Shown: positions 38,101 to 47,597, counted from the stretch's first letter. The stretch: 64,000 nucleotides of DNA from Salinivirgaceae bacterium (GCA_017557785.1 JAFYYA010000050.1:78587-142586); one strand, 5' to 3'. A program made the numbers and translations. The notes: a model not told the origin generated them from the letters alone.

Positions 38101-39330
38101 AAATACTGGGAGAAGATTTTCGACGTTCAGGACAGCGTTATCTGGGATTTGCGTAACCAACTGCGTAAGAAGTTGATTGACTATGTGAAGGCACGTTTCG
38201 AGAAGAGTTCGATTATGCGTCACGAGAGCCCGAAATATGTTGTTGAGACTTTGAGCAGACTCAACGAGCACACTCTGACAATCGGCTTCGCACGCCGCTT
38301 TGCTACTTACAAGCGCGCTCACTTGCTCTTCAGCGACATCGACCGTCTGGCAAAGATTGTCAACAATCCTTCTTGCCCGGTACAGTTCCTGTTTGCTGGT
38401 AAGGCTCACCCGCACGATAAGGCTGGTCAGGACTTGATTAAGAATATTGTTGAGATTTCGCGCCGTCCGGAGTTCGTGGGCAAGATTCTGTTCCTTGAGA
38501 ACTACGATATGGACCTTGCAAAACGCTTGGTTCGCGGTGTCGACGTTTGGTTGAACAACCCGACTCGTCCGTTGGAGGCTAGTGGTACTAGCGGTCAGAA
38601 GGCTGAAATGAACGGCGTTCTGAACTTCAGCGTGCTCGACGGCTGGTGGGTTGAGGGCTACAAAGAGAAGGCCGGCTGGGCTCTTCCGCAGGAGCAGACC
38701 TATCAGAACAATCAGTTCCAAAACGAGTTGGACGCTGCCACAATCTACAGCATCCTGGAGAACGAGATTATCCCGTTGTTCTATCAGCGTAACAACTTCG
38801 GCATCCCGACAGAGTGGGTTCAGTACATCAAACGTTCGATTGCAGGCATCGCACCGCACTTCACAACAAAGCGTATGCTCGACGACTACATCAACAAGTA
38901 CTACTCGCCGTTGTATGCCCGCAGCAGCAAGGTTATTGCCGACAACTTCAAGTTGGCTCGCGAACTGTCGCGCTGGAAGAACAAGATTTACGAGAACTGG
39001 GATAAGGTAGAGGTTGTGTCGGTTGACTTCCCGAGCACACTGAAAACCGAATTCAAGGCTGGTCAGAACTATCACGGCGAAGTGATTGTCGATATCAAAG
39101 ACCTTGACATCAACGACATAGGCGTGGAAATGGTTATTATGGACCAAAACTGCACCAAACTGCTCGAGTGCAAAGAGTTGAAACTCAACAAGCACGTCGA
39201 TTCAATGGCGTTCTTTGAAATCGACTTCAAACTCAACCACCCGGGTTCGTACGACTACGGTGTTCGTCTGTTCGCAAAGAATACCGAACTGCCGCACCGT
39301 CAGGATGTTCCACTGCTGCGTTGGGTATAA
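35128..39330 (+). CDS. Fusion of GT3-type glycogen synthase and GT35 alpha-glucan phosphorylase
   Basis: One unbroken 1400-residue frame. Residues 1-545 are a glycogen synthase of the GT3-like type: KVGG loop at 20-23 and E-x7-E at Glu433 and Glu441 in YEPWGYTPLES. Residues about 575-1400 are a GlgP-type alpha-glucan phosphorylase that opens with the N-terminal helical domain (LPERLKNLDNLANNLWWCWN). The pyridoxal-phosphate lysine is at 1158 in ASGTSGQKAEMNG. The linker (about 546-560) is Asn-rich, NNNFNNSQKLMSNEP, and has an internal ATG at 36805 that would be a natural phosphorylase start. The two halves catalyse opposing steps, chain extension and phosphorolysis. Last gene of the operon. 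Confidence 0.9.
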   Translation: MSDLIKPAFLFETSWEVCNKVGGIHTVITSKMPNEYAAYGDNIIFIGPDLVREDGNPEFIEDKSLKPEWKEVAEKEGLRLKIGRWNVAHKPMAVLVDYTVFIPLKDKLFASWWETYKLDSITGEWEYIESVLFGYAAGKVVESYKNFYLPDSPVVAQFHEWQTGSGVLYLDRACPKVATVFTTHATVLGRSVAGNGFPLYKSLGSFDPDIRARELGVMAKHSLEKTAAQVASVYTTVSQVTANECKVLLNNEPDAVTPNGFALNHLPKMDADVAKNARKKLAEVTEALTGNKCDDETLFVAISGRYEFKNKGIDIFIDALGKLNTRSEYKHNVVGFILVPNFNYGPRKCVADRLADSNVRIPDERITTHSLNPDYYDPVMDKTNQLQLTNNQGQQVNVVLVPVYLNGNDGIFNMPYYELLSGFDLTAFPSYYEPWGYTPLESIAVGVPTVTTSMAGFGQWMQKRTSGIADGIEVLNRTEDNYWEVVDDLAGIITKVYKMPAADRQKLRQKAKEQAQEISWDNLFHYYTEAYSKALTLSLARAEDQTTHINNNFNNSQKLMSNEPIWKKMVIHSDLPERLKNLDNLANNLWWCWNYEAIEMFKYIDPELWAKVEKNPIALLKVVSTARLAELEKDTAFLAKFDRVSKTFAEYMSASPRKDMPLVGYFSMEYGLTDNLKIFSGGLGILAGDYLKEASDSNMPMVGIGFLYKYGYFTQELTVSGEQQASLVPQNMDNLPISAVLDEFKRQLTISLNLPGRMVKARIWKVQVGRIPLYLLDTEHPDNSPEDRAITQQLYGGDWENRLKQEMLLGMGGIRALKAMNIKPNVFHCNEGHAAMINVERLSDYVQHENLTFNEALEAVRASSLFTTHTPVPAGHDAFDQNLIRTYLRPVPERLKIDWDTFMNLGLAPDGKFSMSVLATRTSQEMNGVSMLHGEVTKDMFKYMWPGFSTNELYINYVTNGVHMPTWAAKEWRRLYESTFGDGFMQDQSNTKYWEKIFDVQDSVIWDLRNQLRKKLIDYVKARFEKSSIMRHESPKYVVETLSRLNEHTLTIGFARRFATYKRAHLLFSDIDRLAKIVNNPSCPVQFLFAGKAHPHDKAGQDLIKNIVEISRRPEFVGKILFLENYDMDLAKRLVRGVDVWLNNPTRPLEASGTSGQKAEMNGVLNFSVLDGWWVEGYKEKAGWALPQEQTYQNNQFQNELDAATIYSILENEIIPLFYQRNNFGIPTEWVQYIKRSIAGIAPHFTTKRMLDDYINKYYSPLYARSSKVIADNFKLARELSRWKNKIYENWDKVEVVSVDFPSTLKTEFKAGQNYHGEVIVDIKDLDINDIGVEMVIMDQNCTKLLECKELKLNKHVDSMAFFEIDFKLNHPGSYDYGVRLFAKNTELPHRQDVPLLRWV

Positions 39331-39358
39331 TCAATGATTGATTAATTGAATTCAATAG

Positions 39359-39392
39359 AAAACCCCGAAAGGCTGAAGCTTTTCGGGGTTTT
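39359..39392. terminator. Strong bidirectional terminator after the glycogen operon
   Basis: AACCCCGAAAGGC... pairs with ...GCTTTTCGGGGTT around a short loop, followed by T and preceded by A. It lies between convergent units (glycogen operon and clpC). Confidence 0.85.
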
Positions 39393-39432
39393 AGTTTATC
39401 GTTCCGGAATTGGAACGGTTTGTTGCGGTGTT

Positions 39433-42000
39433 TTATTCCGTTTTGTCGGTTCCTTCCGTATCGCTTTCCTTGTCTTTGCTGCCGACTTTGAACTCAAGCT
39501 TGTCGTTCTTCTTGTCGAAAGAGCAGGTGATGGTGTCGCCGTTGGCCACTTCAGCCTTCAGAATCACTTCAGCCATCTCGTCTTCAATGTATTTCTGAAT
39601 GGCGCGTTTCAGCGGACGGGCGCCGTATTGTGCGTCATAGCCCTTGTCGGCCAACCAATCTTTCGCTTTCGGCGTGATTTTCAGAGTGTAACCCATTTGA
39701 GCCACACGCTCGAACAAGCCTTTCAACTCAATGTCGATAATCTTGTGGATGTCGTCTTTTGTGAGTTGGTTGAACATTATCACATCATCGATACGGTTCA
39801 GGAATTCGGGTGCGAAGGCGTTCTTCAAAGCCTTCTCTATCACACCTTTAGCCAACTCGTCCGATGAGTTCTGCCTTGCTGTTGTTGAGAATCCGACGCC
39901 TGTGCCGAAATCTTTGAGTTGGCGCGAACCAATGTTCGATGTCATAATGATGATGGTGTTGCGGAAATCGACGCGACGGCCAAGACTGTCGGTCAGGCGG
40001 CCTTCGTCGAGCACCTGCAGCAGAATGTGGAACACATCAGGGTGAGCCTTCTCAATCTCGTCCAAAAGAACGACAGAGTAGGGCTTACGGCGCACTTTTT
40101 CAGTCAGTTGGCCGCCTTCTTCGTAGCCCACATATCCCGGAGGCGCACCCACAAGGCGCGACACGCTGAATTTTTCCATATACTCGCTCATATCGATGCG
40201 GATAAGCGCATCGTTGCTGTCGAACAGGTATTTCGACAGAACCTTTGCCAATTGCGTTTTTCCCACGCCTGTCGGGCCAAGGAAGATGAACGTGCCGATT
40301 GGCTTGTTCGGGTCTTTCAGTCCGGCGCGGTTGCGCTGTATCGATTTGACAATCTTCGAAATGGCTTCGTCCTGACCAATCACGCTGCCCTTCAGTTCTT
40401 CGCCCATTTTCAGCAGGCGGTTGCCTTCGGTCTGTGCGATTCGCTGAACCGGCACGCCGGTCATCATTGCCACCACTTCGGCCACGTTTTCAGCCGTAAC
40501 CACTTCGCGGTGCTTAATCAGGTCGTCTTCCCACTTTTTCTTCTCATTCTCAAGTTGTTCGATAGTCTTTTTCTCGCTGTCGCGATAGTTGGCCGCTTCT
40601 TCGAACTTCTGCTGACGAACCGACTCGATTTTCTTTCCGCGAATCTCTTCGATTGCTTTTTCGAGATCGGTTATCTTTTTGGGAACGTGGATGTTCGATA
40701 TGTGAACGCGCGAGCCTGCTTCGTCAAGAGCGTCGATGGCCTTGTCGGGCAGGTGACGGTCCGATATGTAGCGGGTTGTGAGTTTCACGCAGGCGTCAAG
40801 GGCTTCGTCGGAGTAGGTCACGTTGTGGTGCTCTTCGTAGCGGGCCTTGATGTTGTTCAGAATCTCGCGTGTCTCTTCGGCCGATGTCGGTTCAACCATA
40901 ACCTTTTGGAAACGGCGTTCGAGCGCACCGTCCTTCTCAATATATTGGCGATACTCGTCGAGCGTTGTGGCACCGATGCACTGAATCTCGCCGCGAGCGA
41001 GAGCAGGTTTTAGCATATTGGCTGCATCGAGAGAGCCGCTTGCACCGCCAGCGCCCACAATGGTGTGAATCTCGTCGATGAACAGAATCACGTTCGGGTT
41101 GCGCTGTAACTCGTTCAGAATGGCCTTCATACGCTCTTCAAATTGTCCGCGGTATTTGGTTCCCGCAACAATCGACGCAAGGTCGAGTGTGATGATGCGC
41201 TTGCCGAACAGAATCCTTGAAACGCGCTTCTGCACAATGCGGATGGCCATTCCTTCGGCAATAGCCGATTTTCCAACGCCAGGTTCGCCAATCAGCACGG
41301 GATTGTTCTTTTTGCGGCGGCTCAAAATCTGCGCAAGTCGCTCAATTTCAGTTTCGCGGCCCACAATCGGGTCCAGGCGGTTCTCTTCGGCGGCCTTTGT
41401 CAGGTCGATGCCAAAGTTGTCGAGCACAGGCGTGTCAGAGTTCGATTTTGGTTGTCCGCCGTCTTTCGGCTGGTTTTTCTTGTGGATGTTCTCGTAAACA
41501 TCGTCATCATCGTCGTCGTCATCGTCGAAGATATCCTGCGGCTGCTGGTGAGCTTTGTGTGGCTCTTCGGCAGGACTTGCGATTATCGATTTGATTAACT
41601 GGTAGTTAATATCTTGCTCATTGAGAATGGTGGTTGCCAGACTGCTCTCATCGCGCAGGATTGACAACAGCAGGTGACCAGTGTTTATGGTGTCGCTTTT
41701 CATCGAGCGCGCTTCAAGATAGACGATTGTCAGCGCGTTTTCGGCGGCCTTGAGCAGTGGAATGGCATCGTTGGGTTGTATGGTACTTTGCGGTTGCCGC
41801 AACTTGTCTTCAAGTTCGTGCTTGAGAGCGGGAATGTCAGCGCCAGCGCGGTTCAGCGCGTCGATGGCAATTCCGTCGCCGTCGCGCAGAATGCCCAAAA
41901 GCAGATGTTCGGTCCCGATGCAGTCGTTGTTCAGCCGTACGGCTTCTTCCTTGCTGTAAATCAGAATCTTGTTGATTTTCGGAGAAAATTTCGAATTCAT
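39433..42000 (-). CDS. clpC: ATP-dependent Clp protease ATP-binding subunit ClpC
   Basis: Hsp100/AAA+ unfoldase of 855 residues that feeds proteins to ClpP or disaggregates them. Two N-terminal Clp-N repeats (HLLLGILRDGDGIAI and HLLLSILRDESSLAT) come first. Then a link with nine aspartates in a row, AAA module 1 with Walker A GEPGVGKSA, a UVR-type coiled coil (RQQKFEEAANYRDSEKKTIEQ), and AAA module 2 with Walker A GPTGVGKTQ and Walker B VVLLDEIEKA. The C-terminal D2-small domain ends in a charged tail. The acidic Asp run is longer than usual. The gene is transcribed away from gyrA. Confidence 0.95.
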   Translation of the reverse strand: MNSKFSPKINKILIYSKEEAVRLNNDCIGTEHLLLGILRDGDGIAIDALNRAGADIPALKHELEDKLRQPQSTIQPNDAIPLLKAAENALTIVYLEARSMKSDTINTGHLLLSILRDESSLATTILNEQDINYQLIKSIIASPAEEPHKAHQQPQDIFDDDDDDDDDVYENIHKKNQPKDGGQPKSNSDTPVLDNFGIDLTKAAEENRLDPIVGRETEIERLAQILSRRKKNNPVLIGEPGVGKSAIAEGMAIRIVQKRVSRILFGKRIITLDLASIVAGTKYRGQFEERMKAILNELQRNPNVILFIDEIHTIVGAGGASGSLDAANMLKPALARGEIQCIGATTLDEYRQYIEKDGALERRFQKVMVEPTSAEETREILNNIKARYEEHHNVTYSDEALDACVKLTTRYISDRHLPDKAIDALDEAGSRVHISNIHVPKKITDLEKAIEEIRGKKIESVRQQKFEEAANYRDSEKKTIEQLENEKKKWEDDLIKHREVVTAENVAEVVAMMTGVPVQRIAQTEGNRLLKMGEELKGSVIGQDEAISKIVKSIQRNRAGLKDPNKPIGTFIFLGPTGVGKTQLAKVLSKYLFDSNDALIRIDMSEYMEKFSVSRLVGAPPGYVGYEEGGQLTEKVRRKPYSVVLLDEIEKAHPDVFHILLQVLDEGRLTDSLGRRVDFRNTIIIMTSNIGSRQLKDFGTGVGFSTTARQNSSDELAKGVIEKALKNAFAPEFLNRIDDVIMFNQLTKDDIHKIIDIELKGLFERVAQMGYTLKITPKAKDWLADKGYDAQYGARPLKRAIQKYIEDEMAEVILKAEVANGDTITCSFDKKNDKLEFKVGSKDKESDTEGTDKTE

Positions 42001-42314
42001 ATATTCTAGAAATTTTTAACAAGGCGAATGTACGGAATTATACAAAAGAAAAGGGCAGAGGAAGGGATTTTTCTTTTCACGGCGGATGGTGAATTGTAAT
42101 GTTGTGATGGTTAGACGTTTAGGTTGCCTAAAACTGAACATCTGACACCTGATTATCAATACTTAAAACCTGAAACAAAAATATCAACAATCGCGCCGTT
42201 TTTCTGTTGATAAAACATCGTTTTTGAAGCGCGTTTAAGGCGGTTGGTTGGCTTGAAAATTGTACTTTTAGGCACTTGAAAAATTAGACGAAATTATCAA
42301 AATTGTTAATATAA
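42001..42314. other. Divergent intergenic region between clpC and gyrA
   Basis: No gene or RNA is seen in these 314 bases. An inverted repeat TATCAACA ... TGTTGATA lies at 42182-42212; its arms resemble, but do not match, DnaA boxes. Words such as TGACACCTGA and AAAACCTGAAAC around 42140-42175 belong to the degenerate repeat vocabulary of other gaps. TACTTTTA at 42263-42270 is a weak -7 candidate for gyrA without a matching -33. Promoters for both genes must be here, but I cannot place them firmly. Confidence 0.4.
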
Positions 42315-44831
42315 ATGATTGACGGACAAAGAATTATTAAAATCAATATCGAAGAGGAGATGAAATCTTCGTATATTGATTATTCAATGTCGGTGATTGT
42401 GGCACGTGCCCTTCCCGACGTGCGCGACGGACTCAAACCTGTTCACCGTAGGGTGCTCTTCGGTATGAACGGTTTGGGCAATACATCGAGTGCACCATAT
42501 AAAAAATCGGCCAGAATCGTAGGTGAGGTGATGGGTAAGTTCCACCCGCACGGCGATTCATCAATCTACGGCACGCTTGTGCGTATGGCGCAGAATTGGG
42601 CTATGCGATACACGCTGGTTGATGGCCAGGGCAACTTCGGCTCAATCGATGGTGACAACCCTGCAGCCATGCGTTACACCGAGGCGCGTATGACGAAGAT
42701 TTCGGAAGAGATTCTTGCTGATATCGACAAAGATACGGTGGATATGACGATGAACTTCGACGAGACTATTCCCGAGCCAACCGTCATGCCAACCAAAATT
42801 CCTAACCTGCTTGTCAACGGTGCGTCGGGTATTGCTGTGGGTATGGCCACTAACATGCCGACACACAACCTTGGCGAGGTGGTTGACGGCTTGTGCGCTA
42901 CTATCGACAATCCTGAAATCACAGTCGATGAGTTGCTGCACTTCATTAAAGGCCCCGATTTCCCGACAGGCGGCATAATCTATGGTTTCCAGGGAATACG
43001 CGACGCCTACGAGACTGGTCGCGGCCGCATTGTTCTGCGTGGCAAGGCCGAGATTGAGAGCGCCGAGAACGGAAAATCACGCATTGTGATTACTGAGATT
43101 CCGTACAACGTGAACAAGGCCGAAATGATTAAGCACACGGCCGATTTGGTTAAGGAAGGCAAGATAGATGGTATCACCAATCTGAACGATGAATCAGACC
43201 GCGAGGGTATGCGCATTGTTTACGATTTGCGTAAAGATGTTGTTCCGTCGGTGGTTCTCAATAAGTTATACAAATTCACCGAGTTGCAGTCGTCGTTCAG
43301 CGTGAACAACGTTGCATTGGTGGATGGGCGTCCTTACACGCTCACACTCAAAGAGTTGCTCTCTCACTTCATCGACCACCGCCACGACGTGGTTGTACGT
43401 CGCACGAAATTCGACCTTCGCAAGGCAGAGGAACGCGCCCATATACTTGAGGGATTGATAATTGCTGTTGATAATATCGATGAAGTTATTGCCATTATCC
43501 GTGCATCGAAAAATGCCGATGAAGCGCGTCAAAGCTTGATGAACAGATTCGGCTTGACCGAGATTCAGGCCAATGCCATTGTTGAAATGAGGTTGCGCCA
43601 ACTCACAGGACTGGAGCAAGAGAAGCTGCGTGCCGAGTACGAGAATATCTGCAAACTGATTGAGCACTTGAAAGCCTTGTTAGAGAGCCGCGAACTGCGT
43701 ATGCAACTCATCAAGGACGAACTCATCGAAATGAAGCAGAAATACGGCGACGCACGCCGCACCGAGATTGTTCCCGACGAGGGCGAGTTCAATCCAGAAG
43801 ATTTCTATGCCGACGAGGACGTGATTATCACCATATCGCACCTGGGCTACATCAAACGCACTGCTTTGAGCGAGTTCAAGACTCAAGGCCGCGGCGGCAT
43901 CGGCTCAAAGGGCAGCAACACCCGCGACGAGGATTTCATCGAACACATGTACAACGCCAATATGCACAGCACAATGCTCTTCTTCACACAGATGGGCCGC
44001 TGCTTCTGGCTCAAGGTCTATGAGATTCCCGAAGGCACACGCACATCGAAAGGCCGCGCCATTCAGAACCTTCTGCAAATCGACCCGAACGACCGTGTGA
44101 TGGCATATATTAATGTGAAGACGCTCACTGACGCCGAATACATCCAGAACCATTTCATCATGCTTATTTCGAAACAAGGCATTGTGAAGAAGACCAATCT
44201 GGAATCCTACTCGCGTCCGCGTCAGAACGGTGTGAACGCCATCAATATCCGTGAAGACGACCAACTGCTGGCCGCAGCGCTCACCGATGGCAAGAACGAG
44301 ATTATTCTTGGTGTGAAGAGCGGCAAGGCTGTACGCTTCAACGAGCAGGATGTCCGGCCGATGGGCCGCACAGCCACTGGCGTCAAGGGCGTAACGCTCG
44401 AAAACGGCGACGAGGTTGTGGGCGTTGTGAACGTGGGCGAGGAGAAGCAGGATATTCTGGTTGTATCGGAAAACGGCTTCGGCAAACGTTCCGACCTTGA
44501 CGACTACCGCATCACCAAACGTGGCGCGAAGGGCGTTAAGACTCTCAATATCACCGACAAGACTGGCGACATGGTAGCCATCATGGGTGTGGTTGACGAC
44601 GAGGACCTGATGATTATCACCAAAAACGGTCTGACTATCCGCCAGACGGTGGCCGAACTGCGTGTGATGGGCCGCGCCACACAGGGCGTCAAACTCATCA
44701 AACTGCGCGCCAACGACGCCATTGCAGCCGTTGAAGTGGTTCCGCACCAAGACGAGGAAGAAGCCCCCGCCGAAGGAGAGCAAACCGAAGGACAGACTGA
44801 CGGTCAAGCCGAAAACCAGGCCGACGAATAA
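42315..44831 (+). CDS. gyrA: DNA gyrase subunit A
   Basis: Type II topoisomerase subunit (838 residues) that cuts and rejoins DNA during negative supercoiling. The N-terminal [20 protein letters not shown] and the catalytic tyrosine, Tyr121 in [10 protein letters not shown], are present. The GyrA-box appears as [10 protein letters not shown] (variant of QRRGGKG), which argues for gyrase rather than topoisomerase IV ParC. The C-terminal domain has the six blades of the wrapping pinwheel, then an acidic tail rich in Glu/Gln/Asp (about 25 residues). In the quinolone region the residue matching E. coli Ser83 is Ser82 and the one matching Asp87 is Gly86. Confidence 0.96.
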   Translation: MIDGQRIIKINIEEEMKSSYIDYSMSVIVARALPDVRDGLKPVHRRVLFGMNGLGNTSSAPYKKSARIVGEVMGKFHPHGDSSIYGTLVRMAQNWAMRYTLVDGQGNFGSIDGDNPAAMRYTEARMTKISEEILADIDKDTVDMTMNFDETIPEPTVMPTKIPNLLVNGASGIAVGMATNMPTHNLGEVVDGLCATIDNPEITVDELLHFIKGPDFPTGGIIYGFQGIRDAYETGRGRIVLRGKAEIESAENGKSRIVITEIPYNVNKAEMIKHTADLVKEGKIDGITNLNDESDREGMRIVYDLRKDVVPSVVLNKLYKFTELQSSFSVNNVALVDGRPYTLTLKELLSHFIDHRHDVVVRRTKFDLRKAEERAHILEGLIIAVDNIDEVIAIIRASKNADEARQSLMNRFGLTEIQANAIVEMRLRQLTGLEQEKLRAEYENICKLIEHLKALLESRELRMQLIKDELIEMKQKYGDARRTEIVPDEGEFNPEDFYADEDVIITISHLGYIKRTALSEFKTQGRGGIGSKGSNTRDEDFIEHMYNANMHSTMLFFTQMGRCFWLKVYEIPEGTRTSKGRAIQNLLQIDPNDRVMAYINVKTLTDAEYIQNHFIMLISKQGIVKKTNLESYSRPRQNGVNAINIREDDQLLAAALTDGKNEIILGVKSGKAVRFNEQDVRPMGRTATGVKGVTLENGDEVVGVVNVGEEKQDILVVSENGFGKRSDLDDYRITKRGAKGVKTLNITDKTGDMVAIMGVVDDEDLMIITKNGLTIRQTVAELRVMGRATQGVKLIKLRANDAIAAVEVVPHQDEEEAPAEGEQTEGQTDGQAENQADE

Positions 44832-44855
44832 CATCGCGAAAAGCATAAAAATGAG

Positions 44856-44884
44856 AACGGGTAGGGCGACTTACCCGTTTTTTT
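44856..44884 (+). terminator. Rho-independent terminator of gyrA
   Basis: AACGGGTA and TACCCGTT form an eight-pair stem with an eight-base loop and a run of T. Confidence 0.85.
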
Positions 44885-44918
44885 ATGGATAATATCGGAT
44901 TTTTGGTGAATAAAATGT

Positions 44919-44948
44919 TTCAACTATTAAAGTAAGGACTATATTTGT
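44919..44948 (+). promoter_or_regulatory. Promoter of the TPR protein gene
   Basis: TTT(C) at 44919-44921, 19 bases, then a perfect TATATTTG at 44941-44948. The ATG follows 29 bases later. Confidence 0.5.
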
Positions 44949-44977
44949 ACCATTAAGAACTAACAAAAACATAGTAT

Positions 44978-46153
44978 ATGAAACGTTTTGGATTAATGCT
45001 AACACTGGTTGCCTTCAGTGCTACAGCAATGGCACAGGGAGCCAAAGTAACAAGTGCATCCAGCAATGTCAAATACGGACAGTTGGATAAGGCAAAAGAA
45101 GCAATCGAAGAGGCAATTCTTCATGAGAAAACCAAAGGCCAGGCAAAAACTTGGATGGTTCGCGGTGATGTCTATAAGGCTATTGCCGAATCGAAGAACC
45201 CTGATATGAAGGCTTTGTCTGAGACACCAACTCGTATTGCACTCGATTCGTACAAAAAAGCCCTCGAGCTTGACACAAAAGGCAGTCTGCGCAAGCAAAT
45301 CAACAACCAACTTTCGCTGATGTCGTTCACGGTTGTCAATGCTGCTTATGAGTTCAATGACAAGAAGGATCTTGTCAACTCTCTCGACTGCTTCGAGCAA
45401 TCGCTTTCAATCGATAGTATAACAACTCCGGGCAAGATTGACTCTGCAATTGTATACAACGCCGGTTTGATTGCCGATCAATCTAAGAATTACGAAAAAG
45501 CACGTTTCTACTACAATCGCTGCATCGATATTCGCTACGGTGGTTCGCAAGTGTTTGGTTTGCTTGCTATTACCTATAGAAATCAAGGTGATACAGCAAC
45601 GTATATGGCAACTCTTGAGCGCGGCATGAAGGTTTACCCAGAAGATTGCAGCCCACTGCTTGTTGAACTTATCAACCATTACATTTCGCAAAACCAATCG
45701 GATTTGGCTCTTGAATATCTGGCAAAAGCCATTGAGCGTGAGTCAAATAACGCATCTTTTTATCAGGCACAAGGTGCATTGCTCGATAAGATTGGCAAGC
45801 CCGATGAAGCAAAAGTATCGTATGAAAAGGCTATCGAAATCAATCCTGAATTCTTCGATCCATGGTTGAACCTTGGCGTTCAAGTATACAACAAGGCTGT
45901 TGAGATGGCCAAAGCTGCCAATGACATTCCGACTAATAAGCCGAAAGAGTATGATGCTGCAATTGACGCTGCATATGATCAAATGAACAAGGCCATCCCG
46001 TATTTTGAGAAGGCTCTCAGCGTTAAACCTGATGATACCTATACAATGCAGGCTTTGAAGGAATGCTACTACAAACTGCGCAGCAAACATCCTGAGTATA
46101 ACGACAAATACAACGATATTAAGGCTAAACTTGATGCTGCAGATCAGAAATAA
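44978..46153 (+). CDS. Secreted tetratricopeptide-repeat protein
   Basis: The signal peptide MKRFGLMLTLVAFSATAMA is followed by a 370-residue array of TPR-type helix pairs. Clear units include SKNYEKARFYYNRCIDIRYG, a unit with NQSDLALEYLAKAIERES, and DEAKVSYEKAIEINPEFFDP. No enzymatic domain is visible, so the protein is probably a periplasmic scaffold or adaptor. It has its own promoter and terminator and stands alone as a single-gene unit. Related TPR lipoproteins and periplasmic proteins are common in Bacteroidales. No partner can be named. Confidence 0.85.
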   Translation: MKRFGLMLTLVAFSATAMAQGAKVTSASSNVKYGQLDKAKEAIEEAILHEKTKGQAKTWMVRGDVYKAIAESKNPDMKALSETPTRIALDSYKKALELDTKGSLRKQINNQLSLMSFTVVNAAYEFNDKKDLVNSLDCFEQSLSIDSITTPGKIDSAIVYNAGLIADQSKNYEKARFYYNRCIDIRYGGSQVFGLLAITYRNQGDTATYMATLERGMKVYPEDCSPLLVELINHYISQNQSDLALEYLAKAIERESNNASFYQAQGALLDKIGKPDEAKVSYEKAIEINPEFFDPWLNLGVQVYNKAVEMAKAANDIPTNKPKEYDAAIDAAYDQMNKAIPYFEKALSVKPDDTYTMQALKECYYKLRSKHPEYNDKYNDIKAKLDAADQK

Positions 46154-46176
46154 TGATCTGAATGTTAAAAACTAAA

Positions 46177-46212
46177 AACAACCGCATCTAATTGGTGCGG
46201 TTGTTTTTTTTA
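46177..46212 (+). terminator. Rho-independent terminator of the TPR gene
   Basis: AACAACCGCA and TGCGGTTGTT form a perfect ten-pair stem with a nine-base loop and at least six T after it. Confidence 0.9.
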
Positions 46213-46244
46213 TGCCAATTCTGCAATCATTTCTATAAAAACAA

Positions 46245-46273
46245 GCAGAGACGCCACAAAGTGACGTCCCCAC
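46245..46273. repeat. Degenerate copy of the palindromic element
   Basis: Starts GCAGAGACGCCAC, ends GTGACGTCCCCAC, with AAA between. Inner words are almost those of the copy at 25930-25958. It lies between the terminator and the 3' end of uxuA. Confidence 0.6.
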
Positions 46274-46301
46274 TACTTTAACCACCAATAAAACTAACTA
46301 A

Positions 46302-47525
46302 TTATTTCTTCTTCGTCATTTCATATTCAATTCCAGCCATAAGCCCCGAGATTTCTGCCAAGCCGCGCATACGGCCGCAGAGCGGGTAGCCGGCGTTGTA
46401 GATATTCTTATCGGGGTCAAGGTCGTTCAGGATGCGGATGCCGTGGTCGGGGCGGAAGGGCATACGAATGTCCTTGCGGCCCTCGCGGATGCGGCGCTGT
46501 TGCTCTTTGAGCAGAGCCTCCACAATGGCCGGCATATCAAGGCTGCCTTTCAGGTGGCCCGACTCGTAGAAACTGAAATCGTCCAAATGCTGCGTGTTGC
46601 GCAGGTGCACAAAGTGGATGGCGTCGGCAAAGCGTTCGGCAATGGCCACCAGGTCGTTGTCGGGGCGGCCCGACAGTGAGCCCGTGCAATAGGTAATGCC
46701 GTTCCGCAATGACGGATTGGCCTTGCGCAGCCACTCCAGGTCGTCCATACAGCCGATGATGCGCGGCATTCCCAAAACGGGGTACGGCGGGTCGTCGGGG
46801 TGGACGCACAGGTTCACGTTGTACTCCTCGCAGGTTGGAATCACGTCGTCAAGGAATCGTTTCATATTGGCGCGCAACTTCTCCTTGTCAATGTCTTTGT
46901 AAGTCGATATGTACTTCAGGAACAGCGCCTTCGGGTCTTTCACAGTGCCGTCAATTACACCATTTACAAAGCCTTGCGTCAGCACAATGATGATGTAGGT
47001 CAACTCCTCGCATTTCTCCTTGCTGAAGGTCTTGAACATTTCCTTCGCTTTCGCCACCACGTCGGCAGGATATTCGTTTTCGGCGTTCGGGCGGTTCAGA
47101 ATGTAGCAGTCCCAAGCCACAAAAGTGGTGTAGTCGAAATACAGACCTTCGCCACCGCCAAAATGCTTGTATGTCAGCGATGTGCGAGTCCAGTCGAGCA
47201 CGGGCATAAAGTTGTAGCAGACAGTGTCGATGCCGCACTCGCCAAGGTTGCGCAGCGATTTCTTGTAGTTCTCGATGTGCAGGTCGCGCTCCGCCGAGCA
47301 GGTTTTGATGGCCTCGCTCACGGGCAGACTCTCCACCACGCTCCAGCGCATTCCTTTCGCCTCGATGGCGTTCTTCACTTTCAGAATCTCGTCTTTCTCC
47401 CATACAACGCCGATGGGAAGGTGGTGCAAGGCCGTCACAACGCCTTCAACACCCATTTGTACTAAATTGTCGAGCGTGATTGGGTCGTTGAACCCAAACC
47501 AGCGCCAAGTTTTTTCTAGTGCCAT
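46302..47525 (-). CDS. uxuA: Mannonate dehydratase
   Basis: Converts D-mannonate to 2-keto-3-deoxy-D-gluconate in the glucuronate pathway. The 407-residue TIM-barrel protein begins LEKTWRWFGFNDPITLDNL and has GVEGVVTALHHLPIGVVW, both hallmark UxuA segments. The metal-binding His/Cys/Asp residues appear in NLCVHPDDPP, in TYCTGSLSG and in the C-terminal MPFRPDHGIRI. It is the last gene of the minus-strand glucuronate cluster, separated from uxuB by a four-helix-bundle gene. No separate promoter is visible in the repeat-filled gap upstream. Confidence 0.95.
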   Translation of the reverse strand: MALEKTWRWFGFNDPITLDNLVQMGVEGVVTALHHLPIGVVWEKDEILKVKNAIEAKGMRWSVVESLPVSEAIKTCSAERDLHIENYKKSLRNLGECGIDTVCYNFMPVLDWTRTSLTYKHFGGGEGLYFDYTTFVAWDCYILNRPNAENEYPADVVAKAKEMFKTFSKEKCEELTYIIIVLTQGFVNGVIDGTVKDPKALFLKYISTYKDIDKEKLRANMKRFLDDVIPTCEEYNVNLCVHPDDPPYPVLGMPRIIGCMDDLEWLRKANPSLRNGITYCTGSLSGRPDNDLVAIAERFADAIHFVHLRNTQHLDDFSFYESGHLKGSLDMPAIVEALLKEQQRRIREGRKDIRMPFRPDHGIRILNDLDPDKNIYNAGYPLCGRMRGLAEISGLMAGIEYEMTKKK

Positions 47526-47597
47526 TTATTGAATAATAGACTAATTGACTAATAGATTGATAGAATAATTGAGTAAAAGAATAACTGAATAAAAGAT
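47526..47597. repeat. AT-rich degenerate repeat tract
   Basis: Variants of the words GAATAATtGA, GACTAAT and AATAGATTGA are repeated through the gap between uxuA and the four-helix-bundle gene. Confidence 0.6.

Noticed and set aside
36019-39195. Open frame of more than 1000 codons on the minus strand, antisense to the synthase-phosphorylase gene
   Set aside because: The composition is that of a codon-bias shadow of the plus-strand gene, with no recognisable domain; the plus frame is a clear enzyme.
41490-41530. Poly-aspartate run in ClpC as a sequencing slip
   Set aside because: The frame is intact on both sides and the GAC/GAT codons are mixed, so it seems real.
42182-42212. TATCAACA/TGTTGATA inverted repeat as DnaA boxes near an origin
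   Set aside because: The arms differ from TTATCCACA at key places, only two occur, and dnaA/dnaN are not here.
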